Assembly: GCF_023008405.1 (NCBI RefSeq)
Contig: NZ_CP095376.1
Coordinates: 4,550,001 to 4,614,000 of the forward strand
Origin: Amycolatopsis sp. FBCC-B4732
GTDB lineage: Bacteria > Actinomycetota > Actinomycetes > Mycobacteriales > Pseudonocardiaceae
Direction: 5' to 3'
Length of the DNA: 64,000 bases
Part shown: positions 23,915 to 33,975 of the stretch, piece by piece
Numbering within the stretch: position 1 is the stretch's first letter
How the letters are laid out: each line of letters begins with the position of its first letter
Translations under genes and position numbers: made by a program
The notes under the pieces: model-generated
What the model was told of the DNA's origin: nothing
Seen by the model: only the letters and a program-made list of their open reading frames with translations
Databases searched by the model: none

Positions 23915-25759
23915 GTGAGGTTCCTCAGTGTCGCGCTCACCGTGCTGTCGGCCGCCGGCTTCGTCGTTCCCCTTTCCCCGCCCGCGCAAGCCGCGGCGCC
24001 GGCGCCGTGGGTGGGACCGCTGAGCACCCGGGGGCGCTACATCGTCGACGCCAACGGCGACCGGTTCAAGCTCAAAGCCGCCAACTGGCACGGCGCGAGC
24101 GGGACGTGGACCGGTTCGGGCGACACGAACGACCCCGCCAACCACCACGCCGGCGAGATCGCCTACCAGACCCCGCTCGGGCTGGACCGCGCGCCGATCG
24201 ACACCGTCATCGACGGACTCGCGCAGCTGGGCCTCAACAGTGTGCGGCTGCCGTTCTCCAACGCGATGATCCACGACCCGGACGCGGTTCCCGACCTGCC
24301 GGCCAACCCCGGCCTGCACGGCCTCACCCCGCTGCAGGTGTACGACCGCGTCGTCGACCGGCTCACCGCGCGCGGGTTCGCCGTCATCCTCAACAACCAC
24401 ACCACGACGGCGCGCTGGTGCTGCGGGCTCGACGGCAACGAACGCTGGAACACCGCGCAGAGCGAGCAGCAGTGGCAGGACGACTGGCTGTTCATGGCCC
24501 GCCGCTACGCCGCGAACAAGCGCGTGGTCGGCGCCGACCTGTACAACGAAGTTCGCCGCAACACCTTCGACGACCCGAACTGGGGCTGGGGCAACGGAAC
24601 CGACTGGCAGCGCGCGAGCCAGCAGGTCGCCGACCGGATCCTCACCGAGGCCAACCGCGACCTGCTGATCATCGTCGAAGGCATCAACTGGACCGGCCTG
24701 CCCATCGACGGCTTCGCCCACGGCCGCCCCACGCTGGAGCCCGCGCGCACCCTGTCGCACACGCTCGTCGACTCCGGGAAACTCGTCTATTCGGCGCACT
24801 TCTACGGCTACACCGGGCCGAACCACTCCGGCGCCACCGGCGTCGGCGAGACGCACGACCCGCGCTACCGCGACCTCACGCCCCAGCAGCTGCGCGACAC
24901 CCTGTACCGGCAGGCGTTCTTCGTCGAGGCCGAGACCGGCAAGCACTACACAGCACCGCTGTGGATCAGCGAGTTCGGCGAAGGCCGCGGCACCACCGAC
25001 GCCGCTTCCCGCGCCTGGTTCGAGAACTTCGTGGACTACCTGGCCGAGACCGACACCGATTTCGCCTACTGGCCCGCGGTCGGCTTCCAGACCAACGGCT
25101 CCGGCGACGGCTGGTCCCTGCTGGCGTGGGACGCGGCGGGCCGGCGCATCGACGTCCTCGACGGGTCCGACTGGCGCGGCCCGGCCTGGCAGCGGCTGGT
25201 GAACGCGCCCGCGCGCACCGGGCAGGTCCCGCCGGCCGGGCACTGGTCGATGCTCGACCTGGACTACGCCGACTTCCCGGCGTCACGGACGATGCGCGCG
25301 AAGCCGGACTGGGATCCGGGCGCGCGCAAGGGTTCCTGCCCGGACGGCCAGCGCCTCACCGGCCTGGCGCACACCGGCAACCGCGGCCTCTGCACCGGCA
25401 CGCTGCCCACGCCCACGGCGTACACCGCCGTCCGCGACGAGTCCTTTGTGGACACCGACTGGGCGTCCGGTTACACCAAGGCCCAGTGCCCGCCGGACCA
25501 CGCGGTCGTCGGCTACAGCGTGAAGGGCGCGGCGGTTTCCGCGGTCCTGTGCGGCCGCTCCCCCACCCCGCTCGGCCGCACCGGCCGCACGGTCTGGTTC
25601 GACCGCGGCGACAACCGCCCGGCCGGCGACCCCGGCGGCGATTTCGCGTCGGGCAACTACAAGGGGCAGTGCACCCCCGGCGAGTACGTCGCCGGGGTCG
25701 CCTACACGGGCCGGATCGGGTCGAACCGGACGCCTGACGCGCTGCTCTGCCGCTCCTAG
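23915..25759 (+). CDS. Secreted glycoside hydrolase family 5 (cellulase-like) with C-terminal accessory domain
   Basis: 614 residues: signal peptide (FLSVALTVLSAAGFVVPLSP, cleavage near AQAA), GH5 barrel to about residue 430, then a Cys-containing C-terminal domain with two similar halves (GSCPDGQRLTGLAHTG and GQCTPGEYVAGVAYTG). Catalytic acid/base Glu212 in LYNEVR, nucleophile Glu353 in WISEFGEG, plus ILNNHTTTARWCC as the NH-type barrel strand. Expected to cut beta-1,4 glucan or a related polymer outside the cell. The C-terminal part is not a CBM I can name. Lies tail to tail with a GH3 gene, sharing a CTAG stop. Confidence 0.85.
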   Translation: MRFLSVALTVLSAAGFVVPLSPPAQAAAPAPWVGPLSTRGRYIVDANGDRFKLKAANWHGASGTWTGSGDTNDPANHHAGEIAYQTPLGLDRAPIDTVIDGLAQLGLNSVRLPFSNAMIHDPDAVPDLPANPGLHGLTPLQVYDRVVDRLTARGFAVILNNHTTTARWCCGLDGNERWNTAQSEQQWQDDWLFMARRYAANKRVVGADLYNEVRRNTFDDPNWGWGNGTDWQRASQQVADRILTEANRDLLIIVEGINWTGLPIDGFAHGRPTLEPARTLSHTLVDSGKLVYSAHFYGYTGPNHSGATGVGETHDPRYRDLTPQQLRDTLYRQAFFVEAETGKHYTAPLWISEFGEGRGTTDAASRAWFENFVDYLAETDTDFAYWPAVGFQTNGSGDGWSLLAWDAAGRRIDVLDGSDWRGPAWQRLVNAPARTGQVPPAGHWSMLDLDYADFPASRTMRAKPDWDPGARKGSCPDGQRLTGLAHTGNRGLCTGTLPTPTAYTAVRDESFVDTDWASGYTKAQCPPDHAVVGYSVKGAAVSAVLCGRSPTPLGRTGRTVWFDRGDNRPAGDPGGDFASGNYKGQCTPGEYVAGVAYTGRIGSNRTPDALLCRS

Positions 25760-28017
25760 ACGACGGTGAAGCTCGACGACAGCGTCGCCGCGGAGCTGTT
25801 GCCGACGTAAACCTCGATCTTGCCCGGCTCCACGCGGAACGCGGCCGTGTTGTCGTAGAACCCGACGTCGTCCGGGGTGAGTGTGAACGACACCGCGGTC
25901 GACGCGCCCGCGGCGAGGGTCACCCGCTGGAAGCCGCGCAGCCGGCGGACCGGCTGGACGATGCTCGCGACCGGGTCGCGCAAGTAGAGCTGCACGACCT
26001 CGTCGCCGGCGCGGGAACCGGTGTTGGCGACCCGGACGCTCACCTGGATCCGCCCGCCGCGGGCCGGCAGGCGCGTGTCCGAAAGCCGGAGGCCGTCGAT
26101 GCGGAACGTCGTGTACGACAGGCCGTGGCCGAACTCGTAGAGCGGGCCGGACTCCAGGTCGAGGTACTTCGACGTGTACTTGTTGGCCGGATCGGCCGGG
26201 CGGCCGGTGTTCTCGTGGTTGTAGTAGATCGGGATCTGCCCGACCGCGCGCGGGAAGCTGACCGGCAGCTTGCCGCCCGGGTTGACCGTGCCGAACAGGA
26301 CGTCCGCGATCGCGTGGCCGCCCTGCACGCCCGGCGCCCACGCCTCGAGCACGGCGGGTGCGTTGTCGTGCAGGTACGGGATGGTCAGCGGCCGCCCGTT
26401 GACGAGCACGACCACGAACGGCTTGCCGGTCTCCTTGATCGCGGCCACCAGCTGCTGCTGCACACCCGGGAGGTCGATGGTGCTGCGCGCAGCCGCCTCT
26501 CCGCTCATCGCGGCGGTTTCGCCGACCACCACGACGGTCACGTCGGCCGCGCGCGCCGCCTGCTGCGCCGCGGCGAACCCGCCGGTGTCGGTGCCGTCGA
26601 CGGTGCAGCCGGCGGTGTAGGTCACCGTGGCTCCCGGCGCCGCGGCCTTGATCCCGTCGACCACCGTCACCGGCGGTGTCGTCGAAGCGCCGGTGCCCAG
26701 GCCCGACCAGGTGCCGTTGAGGTCGTAGGTCGCCGCGCCGAGCGGGCCGACGACCGCCACCGAGCCGACCGACTTCGCCAGCGGCAGCACCGGCCCGTCG
26801 TTCTTGAGCAGCACCATGCACCGCCCGGCGGCCTGCCGCGACGCCGCGAGCGCGGCCGGTGAAGGCGCTTTCACCTCGGTGGACTCGTCGACGTAGGGGT
26901 GGTCGAACAAGCCGAGCCGGAACTTGACCAGCAGGATCCGGCGGACGGCGTCGTCGATCTGGTCGCGGGTGATCCGGCGCTGGTCCAGCAGCCGCTGCGC
27001 GAACTCGGCGTAGTTCGTGCTGACCATCTCCATGTCGACACCGGCGGGCAGGGCGGCCGCCGCGGCGTCCGCGCCGTCGCCGGCCAGGCCGTGCAGGATC
27101 AGCTCCTGGATGCCCGTGTAGTCGCTGACGACGAAGCCGCCGAAGCCGTAGCGGCCCTTGAGGACGTCGTGCAGGACGTAACCGTTGCCGTGCGCCGGCA
27201 CGCCGCTGATGGTGTTGAAGCTGGCCATCACGGTCGCCACACCGGCTTCGACGCTGGCCTTGAACGGCGGCAGGTAGAAGTTGTGCAGCCGCTGCAGCGA
27301 GACGTCGACGGTGTTGTAGTCGCGCCCGCCTTCGGCCCCGCCGTAGGCCACGAAGTGCTTGGCGCAGGCGGCGAGCCGGTCCGGCGCGGAGTAGTCGCGC
27401 CCCTGGTAGCCGCGCACCTTCGAGACGGCGAGCTGCGTGGCGAGGTAGGGGTCTTCGCCGTACCCTTCGGCGATCCGCCCCCACCGCGGCTCGTGGGTGA
27501 CGTCCATCATCGGCGCGTACGTCCAGTGGATGCCGCTGCCACGGGCTTCCTTCGCCGAGACCGTCGCGTCGGCGCCGGCGACGGCGGGATCGAAGCTCGC
27601 GCCCTGGGCCAGCGGGATCGGGAAGTTGGTGGTATACCCGTGGATCACGTCGAGGCCGAAGATCAGCGGGATCTTCAGCCGCGTCCGCTCGACGGCGAGG
27701 TGCTGCAGGGCGTTGAGCTTGGCCGCGCCGACGACGGAGAAGACGCCGCCGAGCCGCCCGTCCGCGAGCGCCGCGCGAGCCGTGGTCTCGTCCCCGACGA
27801 GCTGCAGCTGACCGACCTTCTCGGCCAAGGTCATCTTCTTGAGCAGCGCTTCGACGCGTTCGTCGTGCTGCGGCCGCCCGCCGTTCTCGGCGGCGGCGGC
27901 CGTGGCGGCGGGGGCGAGCAGCCCCATCGAGGCGACGCCGCCGGCGAGCCCGGCGAGCACGCTGCGCCGGTTCACCCCGTCCGCGGCCGTGGTTTCGTGA
28001 CTGACCTGCTGCGACAT
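25756..28017 (-). CDS. Tat-exported glycoside hydrolase family 3 beta-glucosidase
   Basis: 753 residues, standard BglX-like layout. N-terminal Tat signal (NRRSVLAGLAGGVASMG), (beta/alpha)8 domain with KMTLAEKVGQLQ, FGLDVIHGYTTNFPIPL, KHFVAYGGAEGG and nucleophile Asp299 in FVVSDYTG; then the alpha/beta sandwich (ATYDLNGTWSG) and a C-terminal fibronectin type III-like domain (GDEVVQLYLRDP). It would release glucose from cello-oligosaccharides made by the neighbouring GH5 and LPMO. ATG at 28017 is directly followed by the Tat leader. Stop overlaps that of the convergent GH5 gene. Confidence 0.92.
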   Translation of the reverse strand: MSQQVSHETTAADGVNRRSVLAGLAGGVASMGLLAPAATAAAAENGGRPQHDERVEALLKKMTLAEKVGQLQLVGDETTARAALADGRLGGVFSVVGAAKLNALQHLAVERTRLKIPLIFGLDVIHGYTTNFPIPLAQGASFDPAVAGADATVSAKEARGSGIHWTYAPMMDVTHEPRWGRIAEGYGEDPYLATQLAVSKVRGYQGRDYSAPDRLAACAKHFVAYGGAEGGRDYNTVDVSLQRLHNFYLPPFKASVEAGVATVMASFNTISGVPAHGNGYVLHDVLKGRYGFGGFVVSDYTGIQELILHGLAGDGADAAAAALPAGVDMEMVSTNYAEFAQRLLDQRRITRDQIDDAVRRILLVKFRLGLFDHPYVDESTEVKAPSPAALAASRQAAGRCMVLLKNDGPVLPLAKSVGSVAVVGPLGAATYDLNGTWSGLGTGASTTPPVTVVDGIKAAAPGATVTYTAGCTVDGTDTGGFAAAQQAARAADVTVVVVGETAAMSGEAAARSTIDLPGVQQQLVAAIKETGKPFVVVLVNGRPLTIPYLHDNAPAVLEAWAPGVQGGHAIADVLFGTVNPGGKLPVSFPRAVGQIPIYYNHENTGRPADPANKYTSKYLDLESGPLYEFGHGLSYTTFRIDGLRLSDTRLPARGGRIQVSVRVANTGSRAGDEVVQLYLRDPVASIVQPVRRLRGFQRVTLAAGASTAVSFTLTPDDVGFYDNTAAFRVEPGKIEVYVGNSSAATLSSSFTVV

Positions 28018-28145
28018 GGCGGGGACCTTTCGCGAGGCACACAGATGCGGGGGCGGACTCCTCGGATCGGGATCGGGCGCGAACAGCGTATGCCGCGGCG
28101 GCCGCCCGCGCAGCACTCAGCGGCGGGGGTCCCGGCGGCGGCCGC

Positions 28146-28181
28146 GGGAAAACAAAACCCCCCGCCTTTTCCAGCGGGGGG
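28146..28181 (-). terminator. Intrinsic terminator 2 behind the rodlin-like gene
   Basis: Reading on the minus strand, CCCCCCGC / GCGGGGGG arms (28181-28174 and 28165-28158) are followed by TTTTGTTTT, a textbook intrinsic terminator. Confidence 0.85.
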
Positions 28182-28190
28182 TGAATGCGT

Positions 28191-28231
28191 TCGAGCGGGA
28201 CCGGCTTTCGTTTCCGGCCGGTCCCGCTCGA
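28191..28231 (-). terminator. Intrinsic terminator 1 behind the rodlin-like gene
   Basis: Perfect 15-bp arms (TCGAGCGGGACCGGC at 28191-28205 and its complement at 28217-28231) with an 11-nt loop, 25 nt after the stop codon. Together with terminator 2 it insulates this gene strongly. Confidence 0.8.
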
Positions 28232-28255
28232 GCCGGACGTCGCCGGCCCGGGAAA

Positions 28256-28609
28256 TCAGTTGCCCTGGCTCGTTCCGCCGTCGGCGATGGCGCCCGCCGC
28301 GCAGTTGTACGGGGATTCGCCACTGGCCTCGTGCGAACCCGGGGAAAGGATCGGCACGCCGATTCCGTTGAGCGCGTTGCGCACCGGGACCTGGACGCCC
28401 AGCACGTTGACGTCGTTGTCGCACACGCCGAGCGTGGCGTTGACGTTGTGCAGCGCGTCGGTGTTGTTCAGGTTCAGCAAGCCGAGCTGGTCGTTCTGGT
28501 CGTAACCGTGGTGCCCGTGGCCGTCCGGGGTGCCGGCGGCGGCGACCCCGCCGGCCAGGAACGCGCCGGCGGCCATCGTGGCCACGACGAAACCAACCTT
28601 CTTCAGCAT
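28256..28609 (-). CDS. Small secreted protein, rodlin-like surface protein candidate
   Basis: 117 residues: signal peptide (KKVGFVVATMAAGAFLAGGV, cleavage after AAA), a His/Gly-rich stretch (GHGHHGYDQ), then a hydrophobic Asn-rich segment (LGLLNLNNTDALHNVNATLG, VCDNDVNVLGVQVPV) and GIGVPILSPGS. Two cysteines could form a disulfide. The pattern of short aliphatic/Asn strands around V-N-V-L-G and VPxLS resembles rodlins, which line the surface of aerial hyphae and spores with chaplins, but the match is weak and chaplin motifs (GNxxxVP) are absent. ATG at 28609 follows GAGGAG. Two strong terminators follow, as expected for a highly expressed single gene. Confidence 0.5.
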   Translation of the reverse strand: MLKKVGFVVATMAAGAFLAGGVAAAGTPDGHGHHGYDQNDQLGLLNLNNTDALHNVNATLGVCDNDVNVLGVQVPVRNALNGIGVPILSPGSHEASGESPYNCAAGAIADGGTSQGN

Positions 28610-28751
28610 GGGAAAACTCCTCGAATCGGCGAATTGCGGTTTCCGTCCCGCACGGCAGAACCTACTTTCGCCTTCCGGGCGCTTTCCACTTCAGGCCACC
28701 ATCGTGTGGGTGCCGCGAACCACTGACCGCGCGGCCGTTGCCCCGAACGGG

Positions 28752-29702
28752 TCAGCGGGCCGGCCAGGGGTTCCCGGCGGTGAGCCGGGCCGTGAACCCC
28801 GTGGGGTCGCTGTGGAGCGTGACCTGGCTGCAGACCTGGTGCGTGATCCACAGGCCGCGGCCGCCGACCTCGCGCTCGGCCGGCAGCAGGCCGGCGAACG
28901 GGTCGCCGGGGCCGTCGCCGGCGTCGTGCACGGTCACCACCATGCACGCCGGGTCGGCCCAGATCCGCAGGGTGACCGGCGGGCGGCCGTGGCGCAGGGC
29001 GTTGTCGGCGATCTCGCTGACCGCGAGGACGAGGTCGTCGATCTCCGCGGCGGGCAGCTCGGTCTTGTTCACGGCCAGCACCGCCTGCCGCGCCTCGCGG
29101 GGCTGCGGGTCGGCGAGCTCGACCAGCGGCGGGGTGTGCTGGATCGGGTAAAGCACCATCGGCCGCGGACCGGCCAGGAAGGCGAGCGGGTCGACGTAGC
29201 CGTCGTTCGCGCGGCGCCCGCCGGGGGTGGCGATGAACGGGTGGGTGCGGGCGACGTCGTCGAGCACGTGGCGCGGGGTCGTGCGGGTGTCGTAGGCACA
29301 GATGCTGCGCAGCGGGAACTCGTCGTAAGCGTGGTTGACCGCGGACTCGTAGCGCGCCCACCAGTCCCAGGACGTGTCGATCGCGGCGCGCGGGATCTCG
29401 CCGAAGATGCGGATGCCCGCTGCCCCGCCGGCGACGAACCCGGCCATCAGCTCGCGGTAGGACCGGATCGCCGCGGCGGGCCGCGCGTAGAGCTCGCCGG
29501 TCGCCAGGAAGTGCGTGCCCGAGTCCGCGGGGAGCGCCGCGCGCAGCAGCTCGGCGCGGTCCGGCTCCAGCGAGACGACGGTCGGCTCGCCCGCGGTGAT
29601 GCCGCCGGTCAGGAACGGCACGCCGACGGCGAGCAGTTCGTCGTCGGACGCGTAGTGGACGGCGGCGTGGTCGTAGCCCCTGGCGGCGGTTCCGGTGCTC
29701 AC
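28752..29702 (-). CDS. MEDS domain plus HATPase (anti-sigma kinase-like) regulator
   Basis: 316 residues. N-terminal MEDS (DcmR-type sensory) domain, about residues 8-180: YDHAAVHYASDDELLAVGVP, FLATGELYARPAAAIRSY, IRIFGEIPRAA, CAYDTRTTPRHVLDDV. C-terminal GHKL ATPase, about residues 195-315: LAVSEIADNALRHG (N box), VTVHDAGDGPGD (G1) and GGRGLWITHQVC (G2), the RsbW/SpoIIAB type. It likely phosphorylates an antagonist or binds a sigma factor in response to the MEDS signal. GTG at 29702 overlaps the stop of the upstream MEDS-STAS gene by 4 bp, so the two are made together. Confidence 0.85.
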   Translation of the reverse strand: MSTGTAARGYDHAAVHYASDDELLAVGVPFLTGGITAGEPTVVSLEPDRAELLRAALPADSGTHFLATGELYARPAAAIRSYRELMAGFVAGGAAGIRIFGEIPRAAIDTSWDWWARYESAVNHAYDEFPLRSICAYDTRTTPRHVLDDVARTHPFIATPGGRRANDGYVDPLAFLAGPRPMVLYPIQHTPPLVELADPQPREARQAVLAVNKTELPAAEIDDLVLAVSEIADNALRHGRPPVTLRIWADPACMVVTVHDAGDGPGDPFAGLLPAEREVGGRGLWITHQVCSQVTLHSDPTGFTARLTAGNPWPAR

Positions 29703-30532
29703 CACGCCGCCTCCACCCGGACGCTGGACAGGTCCAGCAGCTCCAGCAGGCGGGCGGGACCGGCCAGGCGCGTCCGCAGGGTGACCGTGGTGTCGCGCCG
29801 GTCGGCGTAGGCGGCCACGGCGAGCAGGCCGCGGTGGTCGATGAAGGTCAGGCCGGCGGCGTCGATCGCGATCGTCCCCCCGGCGGCCCGCAGGTCGGCG
29901 CGCTCCAGCGCCAGGGGCCACAACCGCCGGGCCGCCGGGTCGACGTCGCCGGCCAGCGCGGCGCTGCTCTCGGGACGGCCGTGGCCGTGCAGGTGGAACG
30001 GGGTCGCGCCCGCGTGGGCGGCGGGGTGCAGGCAGGCGAGCTGGGCCACGACGTCCTCGCCCAGCTCCTCGAGGTCGTAACCGCACAGCGCCGACATCGG
30101 GTGGGCGGCCATGAAGTGGTCGACGCGGTGCTCGTAACGGGCGAAGGCGTCCAGCTGGGCCGGGGTGCGCACCAGCGACGTCACGTCGGCGGCGACCCGC
30201 AGCCCGGTGTACCCGGCGGCCAGCGCCTCGGCCGTCGCCGCGGCGTAGCGCTCGACCTGGGTGACGGGGTCGACCGCGGTCCCCGTGCGGTAGGCCGCCT
30301 CGACCGGGACCACCTGCACCGCACCCCGCCGGAAGGCCTCGTCGAGCCGCGCGTCCACGCGCAGCTGCCCGGCCAGGGCCGTCTCGTCGCCGGACGCGAC
30401 GTAGAGGATCCGCTCCCCCGCGGCGACGCCGTCGGCGAGGAAGTCCCGGGCGCCCGTCACGAACTCGCCGACGTCGCGGTAGCCCCAGCACACGTGGTCG
30501 AAGGCCGCCGGAGGAGGCCCGTGGGTCGGCAT
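29699..30532 (-). CDS. MEDS domain plus STAS (anti-anti-sigma-like) regulator
   Basis: 277 residues. MEDS domain at about residues 10-180 (FDHVCWGYRDVGEFVTGARD, ILYVASGDETALAGQL, GLRVAADVTSLVRTP, LCGYDLEELGEDVVAQLACLH in parts), then a STAS domain (GTIAIDAAGLTFIDHRGLLA, to the C-terminus). The STAS loop reads D-H-R-G-L, so the serine or threonine that anti-sigma kinases phosphorylate is replaced. This implies a binding or scaffold role rather than a phospho-switch. First gene of a two-gene operon with the MEDS-HATPase; divergent from Mn-catalase. Start ATG 30532 or GTG 30538; no clear ribosome binding site. Confidence 0.83.
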   Translation of the reverse strand: MPTHGPPPAAFDHVCWGYRDVGEFVTGARDFLADGVAAGERILYVASGDETALAGQLRVDARLDEAFRRGAVQVVPVEAAYRTGTAVDPVTQVERYAAATAEALAAGYTGLRVAADVTSLVRTPAQLDAFARYEHRVDHFMAAHPMSALCGYDLEELGEDVVAQLACLHPAAHAGATPFHLHGHGRPESSAALAGDVDPAARRLWPLALERADLRAAGGTIAIDAAGLTFIDHRGLLAVAAYADRRDTTVTLRTRLAGPARLLELLDLSSVRVEAAW

Positions 30533-30582
30533 CTGCACGAGACGAGCGTACGCCGCCTCGGGCGACGCGCCGGACCTTCCGC

Positions 30583-30607
30583 GGTTAACCGTCCCCTTAC
30601 CGGGAAA
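30583..30607 (+). promoter_or_regulatory. SigB-like promoter upstream of Mn-catalase
   Basis: GTTA (30584-30587), 14-nt spacer, GGGAAA (30602-30607): a 2-mismatch version of GTTT-N14-16-GGGTA. TSS would be about 33 nt before the GTG. Confidence 0.4.
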
Positions 30608-30646
30608 GCCCGGTCCGACCACCACCCCGGACGAAAGGGAACACCC

Positions 30647-31513
30647 GTGTTCCGTCACACGAAGCTGCTGCAGTTCGAAGCCAAGCCCGAAAAGCCCGAC
30701 CCCGTCTACGCCCACAAGCTCCAGGAGCTCATCGGCGGCGCCTTCGGCGAGATGACCGTGACGATGCAGTACCTGTTCCAGGGCTGGAACTGCCGCATCG
30801 AAGGCAAGTACAAGGACCTGATCATGGACACCGCGACCGAGGAGATCGGGCACGTCGAAATGCTGGCCACGATGGTCGCGCGGCTGCTCGAAGGCGCCCC
30901 CTCGACCGTCACCGCCGAAGCCGTCGAGGACCCGGTGATGGCCGCGATGATCGGCGGCATGGACGTCCAGCAGGCCATCGTCGCCGGCGGCGGCGCCCTG
31001 CCCGCCGACAGCAACGGCACCCCGTGGAACGGCAAGTACATCATCGCCTCGGGCAACCTCCTGGCCGACTTCCGCGCCAACGTCGCCGCCGAAGCGCAGG
31101 GCCGGCTGCAGACCGCCCGGCTCTACAACATGACCGACGACCCCGGCGTCAAGGCGATGCTGCAGTTCAACCTCGCCCGCGACACCGTGCACCAGAAGCA
31201 GTGGCTGGCCGCGATCGAGGAGCTCAAGGCCGACGGCCTCGAGGACGAGATCGCCCCCAACGCGCTGCTCGACGAGGAGGACCAGACCCACAACCACACC
31301 ATCTGGCACCTCTCCGACGGGCCCGACGGCGCCAAGGGGTCGAGCTGGACCACCGACGCCGGCATCGAGTACCTGATGGAACCCGAGCCCCTCGGCGGCC
31401 CGGGCACCGCACCCAAACCCGACCCCGCGCTCTACAGCACGTACGCGCCGCTGCAGGACGCGAAGGGCACCGTGAAGGGGAAGGCGAAGGCCGCCAAGAA
31501 GAAGATGAGCTGA
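30647..31513 (+). CDS. Manganese catalase
   Basis: 288 residues, non-haem dimanganese catalase that splits hydrogen peroxide in the cytoplasm. Dinuclear-site ligands are all present with the spacing known from Lactobacillus plantarum catalase: Glu35 (GAFGEMTV), Glu66 and His69 (TEEIGHVEM), Glu149 (NVAAEAQGR) and His182 (DTVHQKQW). The C-terminal tail (YAPLQDAKGTVKGKAKAAKK) is Lys-rich. Start GTG at 30647 follows AAAGGGA. A SigB-like promoter precedes it and a perfect 15-bp hairpin follows; the divergent MEDS-STAS/MEDS-HATPase pair suggests stress control. Confidence 0.93.
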   Translation: MFRHTKLLQFEAKPEKPDPVYAHKLQELIGGAFGEMTVTMQYLFQGWNCRIEGKYKDLIMDTATEEIGHVEMLATMVARLLEGAPSTVTAEAVEDPVMAAMIGGMDVQQAIVAGGGALPADSNGTPWNGKYIIASGNLLADFRANVAAEAQGRLQTARLYNMTDDPGVKAMLQFNLARDTVHQKQWLAAIEELKADGLEDEIAPNALLDEEDQTHNHTIWHLSDGPDGAKGSSWTTDAGIEYLMEPEPLGGPGTAPKPDPALYSTYAPLQDAKGTVKGKAKAAKKKMS

Positions 31514-31518
31514 CCCGG

Positions 31519-31555
31519 GGCCCGGGACCGCCGCGCGCGACGGCGGTCCCGGGCC
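31519..31555 (+). terminator. Hairpin terminator after Mn-catalase
   Basis: Perfect 15-bp arms GGCCCGGGACCGCCG (31519-31533) and complement (31541-31555) with a 7-nt loop, 6 nt after the stop codon. Confidence 0.75.
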
Positions 31556-31589
31556 GGGCGGCCGTCCGGGTGAGGAGAGGCACGTCACG

Positions 31590-31614
31590 GATTCGAGCAG
31601 CGCCGGCCGGGTAT
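31590..31614 (+). promoter_or_regulatory. SigB-like promoter upstream of glgX
   Basis: GATT (31590-31593), 15-nt spacer, GGGTAT (31609-31614), one mismatch from GTTT-N15-GGGTAT. Transcription would start about 30 nt before the GTG at 31650. Confidence 0.5.
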
Positions 31615-31649
31615 CCGGGCGGAGTTCATTCGCGCACTGTGGAGGCCCT

Positions 31650-33833
<2,184 letters not shown>

Positions 33834-33839
33834 ACCCGT

Positions 33840-33881
33840 CGTGAGTGTTCAGGGCGGTGCTAGCCGCCCTGAACACTCACG
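33840..33881 (+). terminator. Perfect 18-bp hairpin after glgX (terminator, possibly a dispersed repeat)
   Basis: Arms CGTGAGTGTTCAGGGCGG (33840-33857) and its exact complement (33864-33881) with a 6-nt loop, 4 nt after the stop. Lower-GC, unusually regular arms suggest a member of a dispersed hairpin family, but only one copy is in this window. Confidence 0.7.
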
Positions 33882-33975
33882 ACCGGGGTGACAACCGGAT
33901 CCCCGCGTGTAAGCGCGAGATCCGCGGGTACGCGCGCGAGGTCCGCAATCCCGCCGGCCCCAGGTGGCGAGTCCG

